A stretch of 64,000 nucleotides of DNA from Suillus spraguei (Eukaryota; Basidiomycota; Agaricomycetes; Boletales; Suillaceae): positions 32,046 through 96,045 of the forward strand of contig JABCPU010000258.1 of assembly GCA_016800925.1 (NCBI GenBank), given 5' to 3'. Positions 1-11,014 of the stretch are shown here, one piece after another. The translations under genes and the position numbers were made by a program. The number at the start of each line of letters is the position of its first letter. The first letter of the stretch is position 1. The notes under the pieces are model-generated. The model was not told the DNA's origin. It did not search any database and saw only the letters and a list, made by a program, of their open reading frames with translations.

Positions 1-1090
1 GGAATTCCATCTCTATGGACTTCATTGAGCAACTTCTGGACTCATCCGGCTATACAGCTATCCTCATTATCATAGATGCCTATCCAAGCAAGCTATATTT
101 GTTCCGACTCATGACACCATCACCTCGCGGATCTCGCCCGCCTCTTCCTCCTGCATGTATTCTCCAAGCATGGTGTTCCATCCCATGTAACCTTGGATTG
201 AGGAACAGAGTTCATATCCCACTTCTTCCATTCCTTAGGAAAGGCGTTAGACATGGTCCTACACTTCACATCCAGATATCATCTGGAAGGATGGAGATGG
301 ACAAACAGAACGTGCAACCAAATGCTGGAACAGTACCTCCGGATCTACTGCAACTATCAGCAGGACAACTGGTCCAAGCTCCTGCCCCTCGCAGATTTGC
401 ATACAATAACGCTCCAAGTGCCACTACCAGAGTTTCACCTTTCTTCACCAATAAGGGTTATCATCCGAACATTTCCATTCATCCGGAACGCGACCTATCC
501 TCCATCCGCACCCAGGAATATGCCCTAGACCTTAATGAACTTCACCAGTTTCTTCGAGTAGAGATGTCTGAAGCCCAGAAACGCTATCAAGGACCTGTGT
601 ATGCTAAAAGACAACCCGCTCCAGATTTCGGATTGGAGAACAAGTCTTCATCAAAGCCAAGTACTTCCGTTCCACTCGTCCATCAAAGAAACTTTCGGAA
701 AAGAATTTAGGTCCATTTGAAATTATATCCTGTCCGGGCAGTCATTCCTTGCCATCTGACTTCCGGATTCTATGGTTCCGTGCATCCTGTATTCCATGTT
801 TCACAGTTAGAGCCAGCAGTTCCTGAACACCATCCCTAATCGCATCCAACCTCCTCCACCTCCAGTGAAGTTGACGGAGAACTGGAGTATGAGATATCCG
901 AAATCCTGGACTCCAAATGGACCATGTAGACACCAGTGCCAACTCCTATATCTCATCCATTGGTCTGGATACGAAGGAACAGATGAAGAAAATCCTGGTT
1001 GCTTGCCACAGAACTCGGAAATGCATCGGATCTTATAGCAGATTTCCACTCAGCATATCCAGACAAACCTGGTCCCATTGCTTGAAAAGT
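1..1090 (+). pseudogene. integrase C-terminal half and chromodomain remnant (family A copy 1)
   Basis: The reading begins inside the integrase core near the first catalytic Asp region (MDFIEQL at 15). It runs through the region of the second Asp and the catalytic Glu (GQTERAN-like, about 290-310) and the conserved AYNNAPSATT block (about 395-425). A KxYFRST / LGPFEI module follows at about 650-725, and a chromodomain (YEISEILDSK near 890, then the LVHWSGYEGT block near 950-985) ends at about 1086. The frame changes several times and in-frame stops occur, so no integrase can be made. In chromoviruses the chromodomain directs integration to H3K9-methylated chromatin. The family call is secure; the exact frameshift positions are approximate. 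Confidence 0.8.
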
Positions 1091-1142
1091 ACATAACAAA
1101 ATACAAGTACATTGAGGGCAGTAACGGAAATCCGGATCCAGA

Positions 1143-2114
1143 CTAAGCACCAGTCTCCATCTCACCTCCGGCACCCCCTATTCTCATCTGCCATCTCCTC
1201 TCCAGTTCCATCCGCCACCTCTTCCCCAATCTCCTCACCAGTGCCATCCTTGTCAGATCCAGCAGGAACAGAAAGTCTAAATCTGTCCGGATCTCCTCAA
1301 TGAGCAGGGCCTGGAACTCCCTCTGTTGCTGGAGGAAGGCCTCCATGGTAGAGCTCATCCACTCCATGGCAATCTGACTCCCTTCTGCCTGCCACAATAC
1401 CATCCTGAAGGAGTCCATTGGTCCGTGCCAGTTCCGCAATGATCCCATTAGCAGCGGCCACCCAAGCCTGGTCATCATACTCAATGACATCCTCATCCGT
1501 ACCTTCAATAGTCACGGATTAGAGAAACATCCGCATCCGCCACATCCAGAGTAGGGCTCCTCTGACGGCACTTGCCTTTGCCCTTCGGAGACGGAGTACC
1601 AGCAGGACGCTGCCTCTTCCAGCCCTTGGGCCCTTGACGAATCCGGGCCTTCCAGGACAAGTGGCCTTGTCCTTCCAGCAGACGTCACAGGACTTAATCT
1701 ACAAACATCGAAATCAGCAGATCCGAAGGTTTTCGGACGACTCACCAAGGGATTCTTCTCAGCATCACCCCACTGACACATCCGGTCCTTAGTGACACAA
1801 TGGGAACAGTACCCATCCTTTGCTCTGGATGCAGGAGCAGCCTTGGCCTTGCAATCCATTAGGATCCGGATCTGGAAGAGTCCACATCACTCACCCGAGC
1901 CTCAATCAGAGCCCTCCATCTCTTTTCCTCCATTTCCCTCCGGATCTCTGCCAACTCAATCTGCTTCAACTCTTCCTGCCTTTTCTGCTCCTCTGCCTCT
2001 TTCCGCTTCCGTTCCGCCTCGGCTTCGCTGCACCTTAGCAGCAGCCAGTTGCTGTTCCAGATCTGCCACAATGTCGGCAGCAGACTTAGGGGCATCGGAT
2101 TTCTTTCCAGACAT
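1143..2114 (-). pseudogene. antisense gene of family-A retroelement, copy 1 (coiled coil plus Cys clusters)
   Basis: The gene is read on the minus strand from an ATG at 2114 (MSGKKSDAPKSAAD start) to a stop at 1143-1145, opposite to gag-pol. The N-terminal part is an Ala/Glu/Lys/Arg coiled coil. Two introns of 47 bp fit well: 1848-1894 (GTGAGT...CAAG, with CCTAAT branch site) and 1699-1745 (GTGAGT...GTAG, with CTGAT). Splicing joins CSHCVTKDRMC to CDVCWKDKATC, giving two C-x2-C-x6-C clusters that suggest metal binding. A second half contains an acidic EGTDEDVIEYDD segment and an FLQQQREFQALLIEEI helix. Small indels break the second half here. The function is unknown; the clusters resemble, but are not shown to be, a fungal zinc-cluster domain. 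Confidence 0.62.
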
Positions 2115-2308
2115 GTTTTAAAGCAAGTTTTGTTAACAAGGATATGAAGTGGGGGTAGGAATCACTTTGGACGTCTGACATCTGTATATCTGTCGGATTA
2201 CAGACTCAGCACTACAACCATCAAACTTCTCCATCATCCCGCATTAATCTTGTCCAATCCGGATAGACGCTTCTATGCCTCAGGGGTTCGGCCCTAAAGG
2301 GGGGATAC

Positions 2309-3073
2309 TGTCATATACCATACTTCTGATCCCAGATCGACCATGTCCATCAGATCTCAATTCTATTTCCGTCCAGTCCACAGATCCTGTCCGGATCGCC
2401 CATCCGAATATGCCCACTTCTCGCACTCTAACTCCCTTGTGTATATTTGTGTCTATCTCCTTTCATCATTCCTCCTGTTTCCAGTATTCCAGCTGTGTAT
2501 ATTTCCGTCCTGTGTCACTGATCCATTACCTGTGTTTTATTTCCGATTCATGCTTACTGATCCACTGCACATTAACTAATAGACTTCTGTTACACTTTGT
2601 ACATAGCCCTCGGTCCTGGACTTGTTGATTATCCGTATTAGATACTTACAGTATATAAACCACTTGTAGATCTCCATAGAACCTTAGTTCGAATATCATC
2701 TTAGATTCTACTCATTCTGTTTCCTCCGGACTTGAGTCACTTTCCGCTCTAAGTCATCTTCCAAGACTTGGGATTGATTCCTTTAGTCTATACCTCCGAC
2801 TCTATCTTTGGATAGTCTACCTCTGTTAGTTTCTAGCTAGGAACCTGTTCCAAAGCTAGCCTTAATCCTCATTCCATCCCTATGCTCCGGATAACCTTCG
2901 GATGTACCATATCCAATACCTTCGAACATCCGGATCCGTCATGCAACTCCTTCCAGATCTTCGGACGTGTACCTCCTTTCTGAAATAAGGGGCATTATGC
3001 AGGAAAGGGGCACAGTGCACGAACTGAGGCCAAAGCCCTTCGGATCTTTCACTCTTTGAGTACGGTCTTAACA
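2309..3073 (+). repeat. LTR-A (3' LTR of family-A copy 1)
   Basis: The 765-bp repeat begins TGTCATATACCATACTTC and ends TTAACA, with a TATATAAACC promoter-like box near 2652-2660. Near its end is a block, GGGGCACAGTGCACGAACTG, that is shared with the LTR-C family. A purine-rich polypurine tract precedes it. Other family-A LTRs lie at 5080-5843, 12208-12968 and 63011-63753. Confidence 0.92.
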
Positions 3074-3502
3074 GAGTCAGGGTCCCCTAAAGTTCAAACC
3101 TAATGTCACAACCCACAAACAAATTAATGCAAGGGCAGAGACTAGGACTCAAACAAAGGTTATCACAAGAGAAGAGAGGAGCAAGGACGTCTTGGATTGC
3201 TACAATGTAGATACAAGAGGTTTGAACTAAAGAACTACTACAATGAAACTAGCTAACTATATACACATATTTGAAACTGAGTTTGAAACTACTAGCCAAT
3301 CATAAAATAGAAGTGAGAATCGTACAATGTGATAGTTGTGACATTGTTATGATATCATATTCTATAAGGTTCTAAGATCACGTGATGTAATCTATTTGTG
3401 ATAAAGGAATATGGGTATTCAGAGTTATAGATGTATGATAACGGATAATCTGTGTATCTTATCTTATCCGATAATATCATTCTGCATCATAGAAGATCTC
3501 TT
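3074..3502 (-). repeat. truncated LTR-B with leader, minus strand
   Basis: 3104 on matches the reverse complement of LTR-B (TGTCACAACCCACAAAC start). The 30 bp before it (3074-3103) match the leader just downstream of the 5' LTR of the family-B element at 53638-53667, so this is the 5' end of a lost minus-strand B element rather than a solo LTR. The GATAA-rich stretch is altered here and the copy is cut by the next LTR. Confidence 0.8.
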
Positions 3503-3973
3503 TGTAAAGACTGTACTCAAAGGGAGAGAGATCCGAAGGGCTTTGGCCTCAGTTCGTGCACTGTGCCCCTTTCCCGAGTAATGCCCCTAATTTCAGGGAG
3601 AAGGTATACATCCAAAGATCCGGAAGGAGTTGCATGACGGATCCGGACGTCCGAAGGTATTGGATATGATACGTCCGAAGGTTATCCGGAACGTAGGAAT
3701 AGAACGAGGATTAAGACTAGCTTCAGAACGAGTTCCTAACTAGAAGCTAACAGAGATAGACTATCCAAAGATAGAGTTGGAGATATAGACTATAGGAATC
3801 AATCCCAAGTCTCGGAAGATGATTTAAAGCAGGAAGTGACTCAAGTCCGGAGGAAGCAGAATGAGCAGAATCTAAGATGATATTCGAACTAAGGTTCTAC
3901 GGAGATCTACAAGTGGTTTATATACTGTAAGTATCTAAGACAGATAATCAACAAGTCTGGGACTGAGGGCTAT
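3503..3973 (-). repeat. truncated LTR-A, minus strand
   Basis: The reverse complement of the 3' two-thirds of LTR-A, from TGTAAAGACTGTACTCAA to the region of the ...GGACTGAGGGCTAT block. It breaks off where LTR-C starts at 3974. Confidence 0.82.
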
Positions 3974-4609
3974 TGTTACGACCATGCAAAACCGGAGATT
4001 AGTAAGAAGTCCTGGTCTTACATGGGGTTGTACCGGAGGGTCATAAAGTCAAAGGGGCTTGGCCTCAGCTCGTACGCTGTGCCCCTTACCCGAGTATGTG
4101 CCCTTAATTTCGGATGAAGTCCAAGGGAGAGTTCTGGTGAAGTCTGGATGGAGGGTCCGGATGAACTCTAAGGCAGGATAGCTCGACAGAGCTCCGATGG
4201 ACTTCCGGATGAGCGCCGGAATGCACTGGAACTATTTCTGGAAGGTAGGGAGTAATGGTAACACTACTGGAACAAGCTCCAAGTAGAACGGATGAAGGAT
4301 GGACCGCTGGACAAAGTCCAGGGCAGGATAGGAGCAGAGCTCCGGAGGGAAAGATGATCCATAGATGTCAGAGGATAGGATAGGATGGATCCGGAGGACT
4401 AGGGGTCCGAAGGTCTGGAGCTCAGAGGAGCGGAGGAGCGGAGGAGCATAGCTCTGTGGATCTTATAGGAAGTGTTGGCTACTAGAGGGGAGTAGGTCCG
4501 GATATGGTGTAGAGATAGTATAGACTACTCCGGACAAGGTCCGGAATAGAAACAGACAGTATAAGACTACCAAAGGTAGAGTTGGAGGTGAAACAGATGA
4601 TAGATGGAG
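3974..4609 (-). repeat. truncated LTR-C, minus strand
   Basis: It begins TGTTACGACCATGCAAAAC and follows the copy at 23017 closely. It carries only about three units of the 8-bp GAGCGGAG array (near 4425-4447), against roughly forty in the 23017 copy. It is cut at 4609 by a family-D LTR. Confidence 0.82.
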
Positions 4610-5069
4610 TGTACAATCGTACATGCCCCTATTCATCTCTCTTTGCTTCCTTACTTGTATATCATGTCACATGACTCTGACTCATATGCTCAATGTATCT
4701 GTACTATAGTTGCCTTCCTTATTTGGATACGCATTATTTCTCATGTCTCTCTGGTCTGTGCGCACATATTGGCTATTAAGCACAGTGTACTTGTAGTAGA
4801 TTCTTTACTTTAATCTTACTGGGTTTTACCTGGAACTTCCTTCGCTTAGGTCTCCAACCTAAGTCGTCTTGAATCGTTCTAAGTCTAAGCACTCCTTAGC
4901 CTTAGTCTCTATTCTCGTAGAACCTCTTAGACTGTCTTTGAGGCCGAACCCTTGATCGTACTCGAACAGTTCCTTGTACTTTCACCTTGTCCTCTTCTGG
5001 ACATTGTAGAACTTCCCAGCAGACCGACTGTGTCTTTTCACTGTACTGGACGCCATCCCAGTTGTAACA
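4610..5069 (+). repeat. LTR-D, solo, plus strand
   Basis: It matches LTR-D at 61078-61553, from a slightly shortened start (TGTACAATCGTACATGCCCC) to an end at GTTGTAACA. It sits inside the LTR-C remnant. The flanks (TGGAG and CAGAG) are only partly similar, so the target duplication is uncertain. Confidence 0.8.
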
Positions 5070-5079
5070 CAGAGATGGG

Positions 5080-5843
5080 TGTCATATACCATACTTCTAA
5101 TCTCAGATCCGATCATATCCGTCCAGATCCGATCGTTTCCATATCCGTCCGTCCACAGATCCTGTCCGGACCACCCATCCGAATGTACTCACTTCTCGCA
5201 CCTTAACTCCCTGGTGAACATCTGCGTCTATCTCCTTTCGTCATTTCTCCTACTACCGGTACTCCGGCTGTTTATATTTCCGTCCTGTGTTACTGATCCG
5301 TTTCCTGTGTTCATTTCCGATTCATGCTTACTGATCCGCTGTGCAATAACTAATAGACTTCCGTTACACTTCGTACATAGCCCTCGTCCCGGACTTGCTG
5401 ATTATCCGTCTTAGATACTTACTGTATATAAACCACTTGTAGATCTCCGTAGAACCTTAGTTCGAATATCATCTTAGATTCTGCTCATTCTGCCTCCTCC
5501 GGACTTAAGTCACTCTCCGCTTAAAGTCACCTTCCGAGACTTAGGATTGACTCCTATAGTCATACCTCCGACTCTATCTTCGGATAGTCCATCTCCGTTA
5601 GTTTCTAGTTAGGAACTCGTTCCGAAACTAGCCTTAATCTCTTCCTCTCCTTACGTTCCGAATTACCTTCGGACGTATTATATCCGACACCTTCGGACAC
5701 CCGGATCCGTCACGCAACCCTTCCGGGTCTTCGGACGAATAACTCCTCCCTGAAATAAAGGGCATTACTCGAGAAAGGGGCACAGTGTACGAACTGAGGC
5801 CAAAGCCCTTCGGATCTCTCTACCCTTGAGTACAGTCTTAACA
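5080..5843 (+). repeat. LTR-A (5' LTR of copy 2)
   Basis: The 764-bp repeat runs TGTCATATACC to CTTAACA. A TATATAAA box at 5425-5432 is the likely promoter. It shares the GGTGAACATCTGCGT variant with the LTR at 63011, whereas the partner LTR at 12208 has GGTATACATGCGT. Confidence 0.94.
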
Positions 5844-6006
5844 GTATATTCGAACTCAAACCTTTCCGAGTAACTTAGCAACCATCCCATATCATGCCTC
5901 CCCGTAAAGCTCAAACACACTCCGAGGAGCCGGACTTGGTCCGATCCAACGAGATCCCACACCCATCGTCCAAACATTTACCAGTTTCTCTCAACGCCGC
6001 GCAAGC

Positions 6007-7183
6007 ATGAGCGACATAGGTCAGAGTATCTCCGCCCGTCAAGTCAGACCGGATCCGATAACACCAACTCGGAACCCGGATAACCCAGACTCCAATTCCG
6101 CCCGACCATTCGCTTTGATGATGAGCTGCGCAGTAACCTACCAGATGATGAAGTTGATGATCCGGACAACGAGGACCTGGATGACGAAGAAGATAAAATC
6201 CACCTAAACCCTCAGGACCGGGTCCTAGCCCAACTATCCGTAGCCATTAACCACCTCGCTCGCAGTAGCCGTCGCACCCCCACCTCGGATGATAGCAAAG
6301 TCAAAATCCGTGAGCCAGATACCTTCGATGGGTCCGAACCTCGCAAGCTCCGGGCATTCTTCGTCCAATGTGAGCTCAACTTCCAGAGCAAACCTAGCGC
6401 TTTCCGTTCCGGACGCGCTAAAGTCAATTTCGCCCAATCCTACCTTAAGGGTATGGCTCTCGAGTGGTTTGAACCGGACCTCCTTTCGGACGGATATAGC
6501 AACCGTCCGGACTGGATGGATGACTACTCCGAGTTCATGCTCGAGCTCCAAACCAATTTCGGACCACACGATCCCTCCGGAGACGCAGAGATGCAGTTAG
6601 AACAACTCCACATGCGTGACGGACAACGCATCAACAAGTACGTTGTAGAATTCCAGCGACTTGCCTCCCAAGTACGCGAATGGGGAGACGGAGCCCTACG
6701 ACGCCAATTCTACAATGGACTTCCGGCCCGAATCAAGGATGAGATTAGTCGCATGGGTAAGCCCACTACCCTTTCGAGTTCAAGACTCTCGCCCAGACCA
6801 TCGATGCCCGTTACTGGGAACGGAGGGGCGAAGTCACCCGAGAGAGTAGAACCACCTCTTCCAACCCTCCCAGGCAGTCAACATCCGACCGGACGAACTC
6901 CAACTCATCCGGATCCGATACGCCCAAATTCAATAAACCCACATACTCCACAGCATCCTCTACCCCGAAAGTTTCGGATCTTCCTAGTGTTGTTGGTACA
7001 GACGGAAAGCTAACCACCCAGGAGCGTCAGAGACGTTTTGACAAAAAGCTCTGTATGTTCTGCGGCGGACCTGGTCACACTGCCCGGGAATGCACCAAAT
7101 CCACTTCGCGCGCTGCCAAAGGCCGCGCCGCTGTGCTCACTCCGGAAACGGAACCGGAAGCCTCGGATGAGGCAAAAAATTAG
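6007..7183 (+). pseudogene. gag: gag of family A (nucleocapsid knuckle), frameshifted
   Basis: The ATG at 6007 lies 163 bp after the LTR in a long leader. The protein begins MSDIGQSI and, after a frameshift near 6110, enters an acidic stretch. It then shows a typical retrotransposon gag core (REPDTFDGSEPRKLRAFFVQ near 6310, the ALEWFEPDLL block near 6455, and the QLEQLHMRDGQRINKYVVEF segment near 6600). A second frameshift near 6770 leads to a CCHC knuckle, CMFCGGPGHTAREC, at about 7054-7095, and a stop at 7181-7183. The gag core packs element RNA and forms virus-like particles. The domain order is normal; the frameshifts make it a pseudogene. Confidence 0.82.
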
Positions 7184-7239
7184 TCCGCGACCCTCCTGAC
7201 TCCGTACGGGATGAGGGTCGCGTTGGCCCAACCCGTGCA

Positions 7240-9430
7240 ATGGAACTACGACTCAACGCTGTAACTCTTCCTGATCCGAACTCTCTGTGTCCATATGTCT
7301 CTCTTCCATCTTTCTCCAATATATCTGACTTTCCGGCCCTCATAGACTGTGGTTCCTCCCACTGCTTCATAGACACTGATTTCGTCCGAGAACATAAAAT
7401 TCCTACCTATCAGATTCCTCCGCTTCCACTCCGTTTATTTGATGGTACATGCAATAACAATATTGTCGAAGCCATAAACTTATCCGTCCGATTCTCCTCC
7501 GGTGTAATCACTTCCGACACGTTCTACGTCACCCCTTTGGATTCCTCATGTTATATCGTTCTCGGATATAGCTGGCTCACCCGACACAATCCGTTGATTG
7601 ACTGGGTATTGGGCAGCATCGAGTTCCGAACTACTGAACAAGGAGTGCCATTAACCCCATCCGCATCATCGCTGCCTCCGGACACACCGACCATGGCAGG
7701 AAAATCCAATCCGACGCCTCTGTTACCTTCGGGTATTCCACCCAAGGAAGATTCCTCCCCTCCAAAATCTCCGTCGCATCAGAGCACCCCATCCGTGGCG
7801 GAGACTCCGCCTCTGACCAAATCCGAACCCTCCGCTGGTACCCCAGTCCCTAACATATCGTTGATAAACGCAGTGGCCTTTTGCCGTGCCTGCAAGTTAG
7901 AAGGATCTACTCAGTTCAGCATCTACCTCCGTCCCTCCGAAGTAAACCTTCGATCCGCATCCGTATCATCCGATCCTCCAGACCTCTCCAGAATCCCTTC
8001 CGACTACCACGAATTTGCGGATGTCTTCGACAAAGGCAAAGCCGGACAACTTCCCCACATCGACCCTACGATCTCAAGATTGAGTTGGAAGAAGGGGCTA
8101 GTCGCCTCTCGGAACCATATACTCTCTTTCTCCGGTAGAGCTTGAGGCCCTTCGGAAGTTCCTTGACGAAAACATCTCGTCCGGACTTCTCCGCTCCTCA
8201 TCTTCTCCCCACGGAGCCCCCGTCCTATTTGTCAAAAAGAAGGATGGATCCCTCCGCCTTTGTGTGGATTTCCGCGGCCTTAACCACATCACCAAGAAAG
8301 ACCGATATCCGTTACCCCTCATTGCCGACCTTCTTGACTCCCCGAGCCGCGCTAAGGTATATACCAAAATTGATCTCCGATCTGCATATCACCTCGTCCG
8401 GATAACAGAAGGAGACGATGGAAGACTTCCTTCCGTACGCGCTATGGCTCCTATGAATGGTTGGTGATGCCGGAAGGCCTCACGAATGCTCCGGCAGCTT
8501 TCCAGCGCTTTGTCAATAGCGTGTTTGCCGATATGCTGGACGTATGTGTTGTTGTATATCTGGATGACATCCTTATCTATTCCCAAGACCTTGCAAGTCA
8601 TAAGGAACATGTCCGAGAAGTTTTACGACGTCTCCGTAAACACCGACTATATGCCAAACCGAGAAATGCGAATTCCACTCCTCCTCCGTCGAGTATCTTG
8701 GTTACCTCCTATCTCCGGATGGCTTGACAATGTCGTCCGAGAAAATCCAGTCCATCATAGACTGGCCAGAGCCTCGGAAAGTCAAGGACATCCAATCTTT
8801 CCTCGGATTCGCTAATTTCTATCGTCGCTTCATCTTCAACTACTCGGATATCGTGGTTCCCCTTACTCGACTCACTCGCAAGGGCGTCACTTGGGACTTT
8901 TCCGAGGAATGCCGGAAATCATTTAACGCACTCAAGAAAGCCTTCACGTCCGCTCCGGTGCTTACGCATTGGATTCCGAATGTTCCTATAGTTGTGGAAA
9001 CTGATGCCTCGGATTATGCTATCGCTGGAATACTATCCATTGTGTGCCCAGACTCGGAACTTCGTCCGTGGCATTTTACTCCCGGACACTGTCCGGTGCA
9101 GAACTCAACTATGATGTCCATGATAAGGAACTACTAGCCATCTATGCTGCGTTCCGAACCTGGCGCCATTACCTAGAAGGCTCGTCCGAGCCTATAGATG
9201 TTGTCACGGACCACAAGAACCTTGAGTATTTCTCTACCACCAAAACTGCTATCCCGTCGTCAGGCCCGCTGGTCCGAGTTCCTCCATCAGTTCAACCTCG
9301 TTATCCGTTACCGTCCTGGAAGACTCGGAGTCAAGCCAGATTCCCTCACTAGACGATGGGACGTCTACCCTAAAGAGGGGATAAGGACTACGCTCAGATT
9401 AACCCTCACAACCTCCGTCCAATATTTGCT
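7240..9430 (+). pseudogene. pol: pol: protease, reverse transcriptase and RNase H (family A)
   Basis: The frame from 7240 holds a retropepsin-like protease with ALIDCGSSHCFID (about 7336-7375; DCG where many have DSG) and a hydrophobic IVLGYSWL near 7560. A proline/serine-rich linker follows. After a frameshift near 8110 the reverse transcriptase is clear: [21 protein letters not shown] (8222-8285, split by frame), LTNAPAAFQ near 8480 and the active-site YLDD at about 8557-8568. The connection and RNase H follow: [14 protein letters not shown] (8989-9030), [12 protein letters not shown] (about 9118-9150) and [12 protein letters not shown] (9205-9240). Changes of frame at about 8110, 8430, 8670, 9070 and 9250 disable it. 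Confidence 0.86.
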
Positions 9431-10960
9431 TCGGAACAATTAGCTTCGTCCCTACGAGCTTCCATTTTAGCAACTCCGGTCCTTAGAGCAGCTGTTCTTA
9501 TGGACACCGAACACCTCCGGAAAGACATTCTGATAGCACTCCCTAATGACCCCATTGCACAAACACATTTTCCGGTCCTTCGATCCGAGATGGACAATAG
9601 ACGATGGTGGATTCCTTTGTTGTGACAACCGCATCTACGTTCCGGATACCAATGATCTACGACTTCGCATCCTCCGGAATTGCCATGACCACCCCTATCC
9701 GACATTTCGGACAGAATCGTACTCTCGAGCTCATCCGACGCAACTACACCTGGCCCGGAGTACGAGCCTTTGTCAAAGAGTATGTCAGATCCTGCACATC
9801 CTGCGCCCGAGCCAAAGTTCCGAGACATAAGCCCTACGGTTACTCAAGCAACTTCCGTCCCAGAAAAACCATGGAATTCCATCTCTATGGATTTCATTGA
9901 ACAACTTCCGGACTCATCCGGCTTACAGCCATCCTCGTCATCATAGATCGTTTATCCAAGCAAGCCATATTCGTCCCGACCCACGACACCATACTTCTCC
10001 TGATCTCGCCCGCCTATTTCTCCTCCATGTCTTCTCTAAGCATGGAGTCCCTCCCATGTAACCTCGGATCGAGGAACAGAGTTCGTATCCCACTTCTTCC
10101 GTTCCCTAGGAAAGGCATTGGACATGGTCCTACACTTCACATCCGGATATCATCCCGAAGGGGACGGACAAACAGAACGTGCCAACCAAACACTGGAACA
10201 GTACCTCCGATCTACTGCAACTATCAGCAGGACAACTGGTCCGAGCTGCTGCCCCTCGCAGAGTTTGCATACAATAACGCTCCGAGTGCCACTACCGGAG
10301 TTTCCACCTTTCTTCGCCAATAAAGGTTATCATCCGAACATTTCCATCCATCCGGAACGCGACCTATCCTCCATCCGTGCCCAGGAATATGCCCTAGACC
10401 TTAACAAACTTCACCAGTTCCTCCGAGATGAGATGTCCGAAGCTCAGAAACGCTATCAAGGACCCGCGGACGCTAAAAGACAGCCTGCTCCAGAACTTCC
10501 GGATTGGAGAACAAGTCTTCGTCAAAGCCAAGTACTTCCGCTCCACCCTCCGTCGAAGAAACTTTCGGAAAAGAATTTGGGACCATTCGAAATTATATCC
10601 CGCCCGGGTACTCATTCTTTCGCCATCCGACTTCCGGATTCTATGCGTTCCGTACATCCTGTTTCCATGTCTCGCAGTTAGAGCCAGCAGTTCCGAACAC
10701 CATTCCCAATCGCATCCAGCCTCCTCCGCCACCAGTCGAAGTCGACGAGAACCAGAGTACGAGATAATCCGAAATCCTGGACTCTAAACTGGACCGTCGT
10801 AGGCACCACTGTCAACTTCTATACCTCGTCCGTTGGTCCGGATACGAGGAACGGAGAAGAAACTTCCTGGCTGCTGGCCACAGAACTCGGAAATGCATCA
10901 GATCTCGTAGCGGATTTCCACTCAGCATATCCGGACAAGCCTGGTCCCATTGCTTGAAAA
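9431..10960 (+). pseudogene. integrase and chromodomain (family A copy 2)
   Basis: The zinc-binding region reads HDHP...H in one frame and YTWPGVRAFVKEYVRSCTSC at about 9749-9808. The core has MDFIEQLPDSSG at about 9889 and DRGTEFVSHFF-like near 10070. The catalytic Glu block GDGQTERAN is near 10160 and YHPNISIHPERD near 10330. The GPY/F-like and chromodomain parts follow, with YLVRWSGYE near 10825-10850 and a stop at about 10956. Frame changes near 9680, 9895, 10060 and 10245 make it a pseudogene. The end lies about 55 bp from the stop of the antisense gene, so the two genes face tail to tail. Confidence 0.82.
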
Positions 10961-11014
10961 GTACATAACGAAATATAAGTACAGTGAGGGCAGTAGCGGA
11001 AATCCGGATCTGGA

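Larger units (their letters stand above)
1..3073 (+). mobile_element. 5'-truncated Ty3/gypsy chromovirus, family A copy 1
   Basis: This is the 3' part of a family-A LTR retrotransposon: integrase and chromodomain remnants, a minus-strand extra gene, a purine-rich tract just before the LTR (about 2296-2308) and a 3' LTR ending TTAACA at 3073. It lines up along its length with 9880-12968 of the longer copy in this window. Many differences are C-to-T or G-to-A at CpG sites, such as TCCGG becoming TCTGG or TCCAG, so this copy is older or more heavily deaminated. The 5' part lies beyond the left edge. The right flank (3074 on) belongs to a family-B element, so no target duplication can be read. 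Confidence 0.88.
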
